Origin: Agroathelia rolfsii
Taxonomy: Eukaryota; Basidiomycota; Agaricomycetes; Amylocorticiales; Amylocorticiaceae
Reading direction: 5' to 3'
Assembly: GCA_018343915.1 (NCBI GenBank)
Contig: JABRWF010000008.1
Coordinates: 248,001-312,000, forward strand
DNA: 64,000 nt
The stretch's first letter is position 1. Each line of letters begins with the position of its first letter. The notes under the pieces are model-generated. The model saw only the letters and a program-made list of their open reading frames with translations, made no database searches and was not told the DNA's origin. The translations under genes and the position numbers were made by a program. Below, one piece after another: positions 1 to 11,540 of the stretch.

Positions 1-820
1 CTGCAAGACGACGTCGAGCCCCGAGTGGCGCAAGGGTCCGAGTGGGAAGAAGGAGCTGTGTAATGCTTGTGGTCTGCGCTTTGCGCGCTCCAAGGCGAAG
101 AGTAACGGTGCCACGGCGCAGAATGGCGCCGGTAAGAAGAGGAAGACGGCGGCGGGTGGTGGTGGAGGGATGTCATCATCCGTGCCGCCGCCGCCAGCAC
201 CAACACCATCACTAACATCGGGAGTGGCCATAAAACAAGACCCATCGCTTGATTTACCGCTACCCGCGCCTTCTTTGCTTCATCATCATCATCAGCAGCA
301 GCAGCAGCAGCAAGGCTTGGCGTCATCGCTGCCTCCGTTGGATAACCCGCATGCCATACATCTACACCATCAACAGCCACAGCCGCAGCATAATCACCAG
401 CAAGTGCGTAGACGCGGATCATCGTTTTATAGTAACGAAGATAGCGCTCCTGCATACGTTGCGGGATCCGCAGCAACTTCGAGTAGTTCTTATCTGCCTT
501 CGCCCCACGAATATCATCACCAGCCACAGCACCATCAGCATCCATCACATACGAGACATTCACTCTCTCCAAGGCTATTGCCGCCACCGCCATCGGTACC
601 GTCATCGGCGCCTTCAGAGCATTATTATTATGCACTACCGCCGCCTTCTCATCATCAGTATCCTCAACACCATCGTGAATATAGTGGCTATCGCCTCGAT
701 GGCGAGGGCGAAGGCACGCAGTATCACGACACGCCCTTGTCGACCTCGTATGAGCGCGAGAGCCGCAGCGGTAGCGGTGGAAGTGAAAGAGAGGATGGAA
801 GGTTGTCTGCTTCAGCGTGA
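1..820 (+). CDS. GATA-type zinc-finger transcription factor (3' part only)
   Basis: The reading frame is open from base 2 to the TGA at 818-820, so the window holds only the C-terminal part of the gene. The first codons encode the end of a GATA zinc finger: a Cys, 18 residues containing [14 protein letters not shown], then [12 protein letters not shown]. This is the C-x2-C-x18-C-x2-C class seen in fungal WC-2/NsdD-like factors and binds GATA DNA sites in the nucleus. A basic stretch (KKRK, about residues 51-54) follows and may be a nuclear signal. The remaining ~210 residues are low complexity: Pro runs, HHHH followed by a Gln run (about 283-312), and many His/Gln/Ser residues, as in flexible activation regions. 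The 5' half and the first zinc-ligand pair lie outside the window. Which GATA subfamily this is cannot be settled from the fragment. Confidence 0.85.
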   Translation, partial: CKTTSSPEWRKGPSGKKELCNACGLRFARSKAKSNGATAQNGAGKKRKTAAGGGGGMSSSVPPPPAPTPSLTSGVAIKQDPSLDLPLPAPSLLHHHHQQQQQQQGLASSLPPLDNPHAIHLHHQQPQPQHNHQQVRRRGSSFYSNEDSAPAYVAGSAATSSSSYLPSPHEYHHQPQHHQHPSHTRHSLSPRLLPPPPSVPSSAPSEHYYYALPPPSHHQYPQHHREYSGYRLDGEGEGTQYHDTPLSTSYERESRSGSGGSEREDGRLSASA

Positions 821-1357
821 GAAGATGAGATAAGACGACGAGGAAGAGGAGGGGGGGGGGCTATCTCTTATTTATCATTGCATTCGTTTTGGCATCTTTT
901 TTCTTTTTCTTTTTCTTTTTCTCTCCTCTTATTCCTCTTCAGCATCATCGTATAAAATTCACTGATTGACGCTTTCTTTCTCTTTTTCTTTTATGAAACA
1001 GAAAAGAACATAATAATATCGATAATATCGCGGTCACGTATCACAGCCTTTTTTTTTATTATTGTTTCCTTTCTTTCTCTTCTTTTCTTGTTTCTTGCAA
1101 TCATCTGCTGTCACTGCCACCATCACCAGTTCTCGAGACAATTCCATGCATTTTCATTTTTGTTCACTGCCATTCCTTTCGTCATCCCCCAAAAAGCTTC
1201 TGTACATTCTAGCGCCATCTCTTCTCCCCAACTTTGGTTTGCTGCCTGCCTTTTAAATAAATATATATAAATATATTTATATATCACGCACCGCATACAT
1301 ACGTACGTATTTCCTAATTTATATATATAGGAGTGCATTATCCCTTTGTTAATGATT

Positions 1358-1388
<31 letters not shown>

Positions 1389-1820
1389 TTGATTTCTTAT
1401 TTTACTTTGGTTGTTGGGCATGCGTGAATATGGCCTATTCACTCATGGTCCATGTCCTTCCATGGAGGTGGTGCTGTATGAGTAGATGCCATTTACACGT
1501 ATGTTGGACACCGAAAAAAGGGCGCAAGTACTAGATTTATATACGTAAAGACATAATCACCGTTATTTAGATTTCTTTTTAAACTTATTCAGTTGCGCAC
1601 AGTGCTTCTTGACTTGCCGATATGTGGAGCATGAGCGTAGTTTAACAGCCAGAGACTCGAGTAACTGTAACTTTACTTGAACCCAGCGAACAGCGCGCAA
1701 TGATTAATCATATTTGACCATCACACACGCTGCTTGTTACTGCTCTCAATCGTAGTAATCATTATCATCATTATCATCATCATCATCGATTGACATTGGG
1801 ATCCGAGGCCTGAGCTTTAC
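821..1820. other. intergenic region, pyrimidine-rich
   Basis: This 1 kb stretch separates the GATA gene from the MOCS2A gene. It holds long T/C-rich tracts (about 895-1000 and 1045-1090), AT-rich TATATA stretches near 1255-1335 and a (TC)n microsatellite. Such tracts are common in fungal 3' UTRs and promoters. Short open frames here show no family resemblance and were left out. Confidence 0.6.
1358..1383. repeat. (TC)n microsatellite
   Basis: About 12-13 uninterrupted TC units, visible directly. It lies in the intergenic region between the GATA factor and MOCS2A and is likely to vary in length between strains. Confidence 0.9.
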
Positions 1821-2108
1821 ATGTCCTCGACGAAGACGATCACTGTCCTGTACTTTGCGGCGGCCTCGACGGCGGCAGGTGTGTCGGAAGAGACGATCGA
1901 GCTGCCGCCGAGCCCGAGCCCGTTCCCGCTCTCGTCGCTGCGCACGCTGCTTGTCTCGCGCCACCCTGGTTCTGGCCTAGATACAGTGCTGGAAACGAGC
2001 CAGTGGAGCGTTGATGCGGAGATGGTGGACGAGGAAGATGGCGAAGAACCCATCTTTCTCAAGGGCGGGGAGGAGGTGGCAGTTATCTGTCCCGTATCGG
2101 GAGGATGA
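1821..2108 (+). CDS. MOCS2A: molybdopterin synthase small (sulfur-carrier) subunit, MOCS2A/MoaD type
   Basis: A single-exon 95-aa protein. The start TKTITVLYFAAAS matches the first beta strand and helix of the MoaD/ThiS ubiquitin-like fold. The C-terminus EEVAVICPVSGG carries the invariant Gly-Gly, which is adenylated and then thiocarboxylated so that it can donate sulfur to precursor Z (cPMP) in molybdenum-cofactor synthesis. The length is right for the family (80-100 aa). A ~12-residue acidic insertion (DEEDGEE, near residue 73) sits before the last strands. The large subunit (MOCS2B/MoaE) is not in the window, so in this fungus the small subunit has its own gene. An antisense open frame of similar size over the same bases is a shadow. 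Confidence 0.9.
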   Translation: MSSTKTITVLYFAAASTAAGVSEETIELPPSPSPFPLSSLRTLLVSRHPGSGLDTVLETSQWSVDAEMVDEEDGEEPIFLKGGEEVAVICPVSGG

Positions 2109-2474
2109 ACACGATCGATCATGGTCTCCTACTGGCATGTAAGCGCATACATGCAGCTTAGCCTGATCATCTACATTCAATTTAGGTTGACGATCGGCCG
2201 TCCATGTTAGAAGTAGACATAACAGTGTATAATAACGACTTGTTTTGGTAAGCCCCCCTCCCTCTCTTTAGTTACATTTCAAGAACCCATCTTTATAAAT
2301 GGCTGTCAGGTGTCTTCACATAGATCGTTAGCTTAGAACGTCCTCTCATTCGATTCCCACTCTGTTCTTCGAGGTTCATTGCTGCCACCTCAGAAAGTTG
2401 CAAAATTTGTTAAATTAAAGCACAAAGTTGTACCGTGATGCCACCGTCTATTCAAATATCAATAGGGTATACCG

Positions 2475-4267
2475 TTATAGCTCATCCTGCAATCTATCTT
2501 TGTTATGGAATGCCTCGGCAATTTCTGCAAGGAAATTGGTTAACTGAAGCCTCGGTGCTAATTATACCCAGGCATACATAAAGACCAGAGAGCTTCCATG
2601 AGACGAGCTCTCAGAAGCATTTGGTCTTTATGAATGCGATGGGCGTGTAAACCGGAAAGGACTTACTGCGTCGTTGCTCAGCACTTAATTCTGATGGCAA
2701 CACAACAACGTATTCCACGTAGAGGTCGCCGAATCCTTCGCGCTCGAAGAAGGGCATTCCCTCGCCAGTGATTGTTTGGACGTATCCTGAAAAGATAAAT
2801 GAGCTACAATCCCATGCAATGCAGCTGCAAGATCATGAATACCTGGTTGTGTAACACCCGTCCTGTGGAGTCGGACTTCGTGGCCGTCCAAGTGCGTCAG
2901 GTTTTTGTCAAATCCTAGGAGAGCCTGAGAGGATAATATGTAAGCATGGAATTAATAGATGATATATGTATAATAGGAACAGCCTGACCTCTTCCACGCT
3001 GATGGTCTCTTTCCAGTAAAGCGTGTTCTCCTTCCGTCTCCAGCCGCCCTTGTCCTTGAGACTTCTTACTCTCAACACGACATCTCCCGGCTCCCAGTCT
3101 GGACTTTCATCGCCCTCGCCCTCGAAGACGACCTCGTGGCCTTCTGGCATGCCGGGTTCGATTTCCAATGTATAATGAGCACTGTGGTCGATGACTTTGT
3201 TTCCGCCGCAATGAGGACACTTCTCCGTCACGATCGTACCGCGTCCACCGCACTCGTTACACGTCGACTGGCTCTGCGCGAACATGCCCGGGAAGACTTG
3301 TTGCTTGGTGATCTTGACGCCGGTGCCGCCACAGCCGGAGCACTTGTGAATAGCCCTGTCCGAAGCAGCACCCGTCCCACGGCAGTGATCGCAAAGGACA
3401 CGCTTGCGGATCATGAACTAGAATGAACGTTCAGCTTTATTGGACTATAAAAGCAGTACTGGTGAGAAATACTTGCATCTATGCTGTGACCTTTGTACCT
3501 GGATTCGAAGGTTCAGTATGAAAAAAAAAGTTGCGGGCAATGCGCGGATTCGACATACATATCTGCCAAAGTGACATCGAACTCCGTCAATGATGTGGGC
3601 CCTCTCCGCACCTGTTGTTGCTGGTCTACACAAAACGGATGTCAGGGACAGTAAAAAGCCAAGGAATTGAAATATGACTGCTCACGACCGCCGAAGAAGT
3701 TGGCAAACATGTCAAAGGGATTCGCCGCTTGTTGACCGCCTTCATGAGCTTTCAGTCCTTCCTATCACACGTTTTTGTGATGAGAACAGAAACAAAGTAG
3801 GGATACTTCAAACCAACTCGCCTCTCCATACCGATCGTAAATTGAGCGTTTCTACGTGTTGATTACTTCAATGGATGTATGCAGCTATTATAGCGCGCAT
3901 GCACTCACAGTAGGATCCGAGAGTACTTCATAGGCTGTAGAATATCCAGTGTAAGTAACGACTTATATATCCTGTGGGATAGCTCTCGTACCGTGTGCAA
4001 CCTCCACAAACTTGTCTTCTGCGCTAGGGTCCTTGTTCTTGTCGGGGTGATACTTTTTGCTTAGCTTTTTGTAAGCTTTCTTAATGTCCTTTTCAGAAGC
4101 AGACCTATGGACTAGCTTGACACGCGAGCTCAGGATGTGAAGGAACAGCAGCAGAGAAGCAGAGAAGCAGACTGACGATCCAAGACTTTATATAGATCGG
4201 CGGCGGCGACGAGGGCCGCAAAGAACGATAGCAGCGTCAGACAGAGTGGAAGAGAGAAGGACCGCAT
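2475..4267 (-). CDS. SCJ1: ER-lumenal DnaJ/Hsp40 co-chaperone, SCJ1/DNAJB11 type
   Basis: Eleven exons rebuild a ~370-aa protein without frame breaks: 4267-4177, 4111-3992, 3934-3909, 3851-3822, 3761-3686, 3625-3559, 3498-3477, 3417-2989, 2924-2843, 2786-2667, 2524-2475. A signal peptide (MRSFSLPL...ALVAAA) leads into a J domain ([15 protein letters not shown] with the HPD triad, [18 protein letters not shown]). Next come a short Gly/Gln linker, four CxxCxGxG-type zinc modules ([30 protein letters not shown]) and the two substrate-binding beta domains. The C-terminus is QDEL, close to the KDEL/HDEL retrieval signals. This set is that of lumenal Hsp40s, which stimulate BiP/Kar2 during folding and degradation. 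Two introns (after exons 4 and 7) use GC rather than GT donors. The start was chosen because it gives the signal peptide. The gene is convergent with MOCS2A. Confidence 0.93.
2572..2637. repeat. inverted repeat (hairpin) in the last SCJ1 intron
   Basis: Two 16-nt arms (2572-2587 and 2622-2637) are complementary with one mismatch. An inner GAGAGCT/AGCTCTC pair extends the stem. It lies inside the 142-nt last intron (2525-2666), which is more than twice the length of most of the gene's other introns. It may be a tiny foldback element or a structured intron segment. Confidence 0.75.
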
Positions 4268-5450
4268 CTCATCTAAGCAGTAGACTGCAAGATGGGTCGT
4301 ATGTCGGTGGTGTGTATATGCACAAGACGTATGCAAGTGCAGACTCTATATGTGCTCTTCTTGATTACGATTGGCGACACGTATAATTATGGTCATGTGA
4401 TCGGGACACTGCTACGGACCGTATGTCCCGGAAAGGAATGCTTGCCCTAAACGACCTCGTTTATGTGCCTCTGATAGGGGTGCTGCATACCTTGGCTTTG
4501 ACCCCGGCGCAAGAGGTACCTACTATATACTTGTGCATCTTCGATTGACGCTTGTCTGATCCACAATTTCTTTAGGCGTCGTTATATGGAGCTCGAGCAA
4601 AAGGTAAGCTCATCGATAGGTGTCTCGACATCCCCCTACTTACAGATTCCCCCCTTATCTAGAGTCTCAGCTTACCCCGGTTGGCATGTTGCCTTCAGTT
4701 TGTGGTAAGATAACTTTCCGCCTCTCTACCAGACGATAATCTGACCTGCCTTCAGTAACAGTGATATGTTACAAATCGACCTACGGATTGGTCATGTTTT
4801 TGGCTCTTTGATGAGCGTGTGCAATTGTTATTGCCGATTTCCCTTTATTCGTTTCAAATGAAGTATCCCAGAACCCACAGAATTTCCACAGGACACCATC
4901 TGTATGTTGCATGCTATGTTCTGGTGTACGTTGGCATTGATGTCAGTTTGCATAGACGGTAGATGGGCGGATGTTTATTTGCTAGGACTGGCAAGTGATG
5001 CTGATCCAGCGATTTGGCTTCCTCGGTTGGTATGTGTGTGCACTTTTATCATTTATAAGACATGTATTTACTATGGTGGTTTCAAGATTGACGACGAGTG
5101 CTTGATGTTGCCTAGTTAACAACAGCTAGCAGTCGTGGTCGCTCTGGAGCGCCCAAGGCGCTTTCCCTGTCAAAATCAATTACCCCAGGCCCCTTCGAGC
5201 CAATTGCAGTATACATATAGAGGAACCTGTAAGTTCTTAATGTGCGTCAGTTATCCACGTTGACTGATTTCGCCTTGCATTGATTAGTATAAGTTGCTGT
5301 TTGTTTATGTTGTGATTGCTCATTTTTGTATTGTACTGGTCAAGCATAGTATAATGCAAATCAAACAAATTTCATGAAAATGTGTGATGTCTATTCTTGA
5401 GCTGTATTGATAAACAAGCATTAGTCCAATAATATTTATGTAAAGCTGAG
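4268..5450. other. intergenic region with possible short spliced ORF (4422-4680, +)
   Basis: This lies between the 5' end of SCJ1 and the 3' end of the glucanase gene. On the plus strand an ATG at 4422 opens a hydrophobic stretch (LNDLVYVPLIGVLHTLAL) followed by GT...AG pairs (about 4515-4573, 4602-4646, 4705-4754). No splice combination gave a long open frame, and no family was recognised. A second hydrophobic frame at 4904-5119 is also unexplained. A small membrane protein or a non-coding transcript is possible, but evidence is weak. Confidence 0.25.
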
Positions 5451-7309
5451 CTACTGTGCTGTCTGCCTTGAGCTGTCAGTGTTGTTACAAATGTTAGGGT
5501 AGAGTCTGTCTGTAGGGTCTTGTGGTATCCAACCACCCTCCAAACCCCTGAAGTAAAAGTCAGCACAAAGGAAAAACAATGCTGGACACTGGTATACTGA
5601 CTTTGAATAACTCCACTCATCAGCATCTTCTGTCTTCCAGGCCCAGTATATCCAGCCTTGTACTGACTCGGCTACCTCTACCTGGACCTCCCAGTATCTA
5701 ATGAATGGACAATCATCAAGCTGAACAATGCATTAAGAAACATGATGAACTGACTGTCGCAACCATGTCTTGTATTTGTCCGAGAATGTACTGTAGTCGC
5801 CAGTCCAACCACTACAGCTTCCAAGCGCGTCCTGGGATGTCTCGCCGTAGTAGGTACCGTCCCACCTGGCGCCGACTCCACGGCCGTTCAACCATGTAGC
5901 ACAGTCCGTGGGCGCCGTAGACCATTCTCCGACGATGATCCAGTTATTGAGGGATGCGTAAGAGGTTAGATTGGGTCCGAATGTGCACGCAAAGCTTATA
6001 TGTTCAGATAGCGATCTCTCCAGTTCGGGGACGCTAAATATCTGATATTCGTGCTGTTATGCAACAATGGATGGCTAGAATTAGGGGGGTGGCGGCATAT
6101 TGATAGCCTCCAGCATATGCTCACATAGTCCATCAAAACGCCCTGGGCACCGGGATAGGTCAAGAAGCCATTCCACGTCTAAAAGGCCCCATGAGCACAA
6201 GGTTTGAAAGCTGATTAGCAGGCAGGCGTACATCAAGGTCCAAAAATCCGTTTCCAATCATGATCTTAAGTCCTCCACCGACTGCCTGCCTGACGATGTC
6301 GTAACCGTCTTGCCAGAATTGATGGATAACATTCGCCCATTCGTCGTTTTCGAAGCCGGCGGGTTCGTTGAGGAGCTCGATGATGTCAATCATGCCCCCT
6401 ACGTTCTCGACGATAAACTCGAGGATATCTAGCGTTCGGTTTACATTATCCTGATAGAGGGCCCATTGGGGCGAGTTGGTTCGTTGTCCCGAGTTGTCGT
6501 ACCCATTTTGAGAACCGGGAGCGCCATGCAGATCCAAGATGACGTGTAAGGATGCTGATTTAGCCCAGTTGAGCGCGCGAAGGAGGTATGGCCAGGCACC
6601 AGGGATGTAAGGTGAGACGGAAGTGTTGAATGATGTATCTGCGGAGGTGATTGGTACGGACCAGTATCCGAGAGGGATTCTAAGCTGTCATTAACCTCGA
6701 TTCTGCATGTAGTATTCGAGCTAAATAGACAAAATTAAATATACCGGACGTGGTTGAGGCCGGCAGCGGCGATGGCATCAAAGTCGCTCTGGGTAATCCA
6801 GGTATCCCAGTGATTCTGAAGTATGGCCAAGGCGAGGGTGTCGTTCTGCAACCCTCCAAACGTGTATTCATCAATGATGTTTTGGTTGTTTGTATTGTTG
6901 AATATACTGGGAGTTATCCAAGGCTATATGGGGGGTCTTATTGTTTCGATACAGCAGCTAAAAGATGAAGTACCGTGACGTACTTCGAGAACAAACCATC
7001 CTCCTCTTTGAACAGTACCTTGATTATCAGATTACAAGAAGTTGTGATAGTGGCGACACAGCCTCACAAATTGACGCCCCGTACGGTGTCTTGGCCATAC
7101 GGGAAGGGTGTTGAGGATGCAGAGGGAGCTGATGCGGTAGTTGTGGAATACGAGGCGGACCGGGTCACCGATGGCGTAGGGTGCAAGCCTGAGGACGAGA
7201 GTGCAGGTCTATTAGCCGACAGCACAAGTCGGCATTGTTGGGCATCTACATGATCTACAAAGAGAAAAGCATAGAACAGAAAAAAACAGAGGCTACAAAG
7301 CCAGGCCAT
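5451..7309 (-). CDS. secreted exo-beta-1,3-glucanase, glycoside hydrolase family 5 (subfamily 9)
   Basis: A multi-exon minus-strand gene. The first exon encodes a signal peptide (MAWLCSLCFFLFYAFLFVDHVDA), a Ser/Thr/Pro-rich stretch and the start of the catalytic domain, VRGVNLGGWFVLE across the first intron, the GH5_9 hallmark. Exon 6160-6537 carries DLHGAPGSQNG and IELLNEPAGF, where the Glu is the acid/base. Downstream, near 5940, the frame reads IIVGEWSTAPTDC, whose Glu is the nucleophile, then WTGDYSTF. The C-terminus near 5480-5650 reads WAWKTEDADEWSY and GLEGGWIPQD, typical of fungal Exg1 homologues. It should release glucose from beta-1,3-glucan at the cell wall during remodelling or glucan re-use. 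Both catalytic glutamates are present and no break was seen. It starts back-to-back with cullin-3. Confidence 0.88.
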
Positions 7310-7742
7310 TTGCCTGAGGAGAGACTTGGATGAGAGTTGGACAAGAGAGGGTCATGCATGCTTCCATTGTGCACGAGGCCCGGTCAGCAACACGAGAGCA
7401 GCATCATAAGATTCATCATTGTTATCCAAATTAATGCACGTTGGTTATCGACCAAGAAAACAAGATAAATGGTATTGAAAGCTAGGATGGAATAGACATA
7501 TTTGTAAATTGATAGATAACTATTGTGATGATGGTAAAGAGAGATGTAATTCGAATGCTTCCTTGCCTGTGGCCTAATAGTCACGGTAGGGCTCCCGACA
7601 CGGACATTCCACTCTGCTCCTGCCTATTCACTGGTCAAAATCGAGCTTGCTTTCAACGTATTCAAGTCTCTCTGACGCCCTCTGTCCTTGCAAATTCATA
7701 CAAGACCCTTCGCATCTTGATGAGAATATCTCATTGCAGATC
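7310..7742. promoter_or_regulatory. divergent intergenic region between glucanase and CUL3
   Basis: These ~430 bp must contain the promoters of both genes, transcribed outward. It is AT-rich around 7400-7560, and the CUL3 side is pyrimidine-rich. No defined regulatory motif was identified by eye. Confidence 0.5.
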
Positions 7743-10718
7743 ATGTCTTCAGGTATGACTTCATGCCACCTTGCTCGAGCTCCTTGGCGCATCCTGAACC
7801 CCTCGTGAAGCAGCTTCAAGACGCATAAAACCCAAGATAGTAAGTGAGTATCTGCATATCGCATGGTTGATGTCTCATTGACGCTGCTATAGAAAGCTCC
7901 CAAGAGAGTAAGGCTATGGCCTGCAGCATCATTGCTCCCACCTCCTGCTGACCCTCTCTCCAGCATGGTCCGGACGTATCGATTGAGGAAACGTGGTCCA
8001 AGCTATCCGAAAATATCCGTGAGATCCATAACCAAAATGCAGCCAAGCTTTCATTCGAAGAAAATCATCGCTTTGGATACAACATGGTCCTCTATCGCAA
8101 TGGTGAAATGCTTTACAAGGGTGTCTGCAATTTGGTGACGGAAAACATTGACAATCTCGCCAACAATCGCATTATACCGGCCTTTCCAACGAGTACGAGC
8201 ACCGATCCGATACAGAATGGTCAAGAAGGCGAGATGTTGCTCAAAGCCATTCGCTCCGTATGGGATGAACACACGAGTAACATGTCAAAGCTAAGAGACA
8301 TTTTGCGATATATGGTACGCAAAAGATCTCTCAAGGAACCATCTCAAGCTGCTTAACCTTATACAGGATCGAGTATATACAAAATCAGCAGGTGTACCAG
8401 AGATCTACGATGCTGGTCTCAACATCTTCCACAAACGTATCATCCGTCCACCAATCAAGGACTACATGGTCTCGACTATATTGAGACAGGTTCGCATAGA
8501 GCGAGATGGATTTTCCATTAACCGTTCGGCCGTCAAGGGATGTGTTGATGTGTTACTCGAACTGCGTGCCGGAGGGGACGGTCCTACAGTGTATGTCTCC
8601 GAACTGGAGCCCGCTTTTTTGCGAGAAAGCAAGGAGTTCTATGAGAAAGAGGGAGATCATCTTCTGCAGACTTGCGATGCGCCCGAGTACTTACGTCGCG
8701 TGAGAATAGATATCTCACTATTAACTCAATTCAGTGTACTAATCCAATACAGGTCTCTGCACGACTGGAGTCGGAAAATGACCGAACAGCGCACTACCTA
8801 TCATCTCTCACGACACCCGCCCTACGCTCTATCCTCGAAGAGCACTTGATTAAATCTAATCTTACTTCGGTCATATCAATGTCCTCTGGCCTGGACTCCA
8901 TGATCGACCTCGACCGGATCGATGACCTGGGTCGGATGTATACCCTGTTCGTGATGGTGCCTACTGGACTTACAGAACTTTGCCGCGCCTTGCGCAAGTC
9001 TATCGTTCGAAGAGGAAAAGAAATAAATCAGAACGCACTGGGTCTTGAAGTGGAAGGTGGTGCTCAGGGTGTAGCTGAAGAATCAAATGAGAAGGATAGT
9101 GGAAAAGGAAAATCCAAAGCAGGCAATGCTGCACAGGGTCTGACAATAGCCCTTAAATGGGTTCAGGATGTTTTGGATCTCAAGGACAAATTTGAAGAGA
9201 TTTGGAGGCTGGCGTTCAAGAACAATCGCGATATTGAAGGGACATATACGGAGGTAAAATGCGTATCAAGTAATTGTGCCTTCCACGTACTTATTTTTTT
9301 CCCCGATACCTAGGCCTTTGAAGATTTCATCAACCGCATTGAAAAATCACCTGAATTCATATCGCTCTTTATTGACGACAACCTTAAGAAGGGGCTCAAG
9401 GGTGTAAGCATTATCAGTGCACTTAAACGATTCGATTGCTAATTATGACCTCAGAAAACTGACAATGAGGTTGACATCGTCCTGGACAAGACAATCACTG
9501 TATTCCGTTATCTTAAGGAGAAGGATGTCTTTGAGCGCTATTACAAGGGCCATCTCGCAAAACGTCTCCTTCTCGGGCGATCAGTCTCGGATGATGCAGA
9601 GCGTGGCATGTTGGCCAAGTTGAAAATTGAATGCGGTTATCAGTTTACGCAGAAACTTGAGGGCATGTTCAATGACATGAGGGTTTCAAGCGATACAATG
9701 GAGGCATACCGTCGGCATCTTTCCAACTCTTCGGTTTGTTCCTTCGTTCTCATATCTGTCTACCTTTTTTGTATCTGATTCTGCATCTCGACAGGCTCCC
9801 GAGATTGAACTGTCGGTTATTGTAATGACAGCAACGTTTTGGCCCATGTCGCACGCGACGAGTCCAACCTGTGTCTTGCCCGAAGAGCTCGTCCGCTGCT
9901 GCCGCTCCTACGAATCCTTCTATTTCACTCGCCATTCCGGCCGGCGTTTAACATGGCAGCCTTCGCTGGGGAATGCTGACGTCCGCGTCGCATTCAAGAA
10001 CCGTACGCATGACCTTAACGTGTCGACATTCGCCCTGGTCATACTCTTACTCTTCCGGGACCTTGCCCCCTCGGATGTTCTTGCGTACGATGATATTAAA
10101 ACGGCGACCGAAATACCGGATCAAGAGTTACGACGACAGTTGCAGAGCCTGGCCTGTGCCAAGTACAAAATCCTTAAGAAGCATCCTCCTGGACGGGACG
10201 TTGATTCTAGCGACTCGTTTTCTTTCAACTATGACTTTTCTTCGCCACTGCAAAAGATCAAGGTCGTCACTATCTCCAGCAAAGTCGAGAGCACCGACGA
10301 GAGCAAGGAGACGAGGAGTAAGATTGACGATGATCGGAGGTTCCAGACTGAGGTTTGTTATCGTCCTTCTTTCTGTGATAATAGCATGGTTTATTTATAT
10401 GTATGGTCCTATTAAACAGGCTGCTATTGTCCGAATTATGAAAGCGCGTCAAACGATGACACATAATGAACTAGTTAACGAGACGACACGGCAGCTCTCC
10501 AGTCGGTTCCAGCCCGACGCTAATCTCATCAAGAGGCGAATTGAGGGGCTCATTGAGGTGGATTTCACCCTTGATTACTCTTTCCGGTTGCTCATCCTCA
10601 TTTTTAACAGCGCGACTATCTGGAGCGTGCGGAAGATCGCAAATCATACAGATATTTGGTAAAGATACATAACTCGCTCACCTCCTTGTTACAAACGCTA
10701 ACTTATTCGCAGGCATAG
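7743..10718 (+). CDS. CUL3: cullin-3, scaffold of BTB-type E3 ubiquitin ligases
   Basis: The first four exons are 7743-7752, 7814-7839, 7893-7907 and 7964-8314. They join in frame to [17 protein letters not shown] followed by [22 protein letters not shown], the CUL3 N-terminus that binds BTB adaptors. Cullin repeats follow ([44 protein letters not shown]), then the cullin-homology domain ([49 protein letters not shown]). The C-terminal winged helix contains [11 protein letters not shown], whose Lys is the neddylation site, and the protein ends YRYLA. The terminal exon is only GCA-TAG (10713-10718). A low-complexity insert rich in Gly/Glu/Lys (about 9050-9140) separates repeat 3 from the core. 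The protein recruits RBX1 and an E2 to ubiquitylate substrates brought by BTB proteins. The family match is unambiguous and the gene is complete. Confidence 0.95.
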
Positions 10719-11540
10719 TACTGTGGACCGTCTCGCCTGTTGGCGCTCAAAATTGTATTATATCATCCATCCTTTTGTATCTTGCGTTAGCTATGTTTCA
10801 TCCGACTAATATACTGTGCTCAAAGTCCAACACTCGTCGAAAGACGGTCTTCTATTTATCTGTGATTATATGGGATAAAATCAGTGAGCAAAGATAGATG
10901 CTTCCATCATCAGACTTTGGAAAGCCCCAGACTACATGTAATCTGTAAGCTTGCAGCTGATGACGTTCAGTTCAAAAGCTCAAAGGGCATGTTAGCGTGG
11001 TTTCATCTTCAAGCTTCATGTTTGACAATCGGCATTAGAATCGCTCCTAATCCAACTCATTGTACGACGGAAACCGTATCAACACAGGGGTGTTAAAATG
11101 AGCAAGAGATGTTCAGGCAAAGCGAGCAAGACAATTCTTCGCATACAGTACTAACATAAAAAAGCTTAGTAGAGTTTTGATCATGCATGCAGCTCTCGTG
11201 TAATTACGGCACTGTCTAAAGTCAAAATCCAAAGCTTGACACATCAAATTTTGATCCAGACATGAGCGGAGCACAAACAAGAACATTGTACTGTAATTGT
11301 AATTAAAACAAAACCATGGCAAATTCCGTGGTATCGAGGAACGGAAACGGGATTACAAGCGTTCATATGTACCTTCAATGCGCAATGATACACCCAGAAA
11401 AAGAAAGAGGAAAAAAGAAGAATTCATCACAAGACAAATTTGAAAATATTGGCAAATGATGGTGTCCTCATCGCTAAAGTTAGCATCCAACCATGTATCA
11501 AGAGTTAAAAGTCCTAGCGGATATCGAGGATATTGTCGTC
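10719..11540. other. intergenic region
   Basis: This lies between the convergent CUL3 and the small secreted protein gene. It is AT-rich with short open frames only on either strand. Nothing recognisable was seen. Confidence 0.5.

Noticed and set aside
249..833. 194-codon open frame overlapping the GATA factor
   Set aside because: A +1 frame of a repetitive, His/Gln-coding region. The GATA frame is open from the window start and contains the zinc finger.
1817..2122. 101-codon minus-strand frame over MOCS2A
   Set aside because: The plus-strand frame has the MoaD beginning and the terminal Gly-Gly; the minus-strand peptide has no family resemblance.
7628..7966. Minus-strand frame upstream of CUL3
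   Set aside because: It runs antisense to the CUL3 micro-exons and shows no conserved motif.
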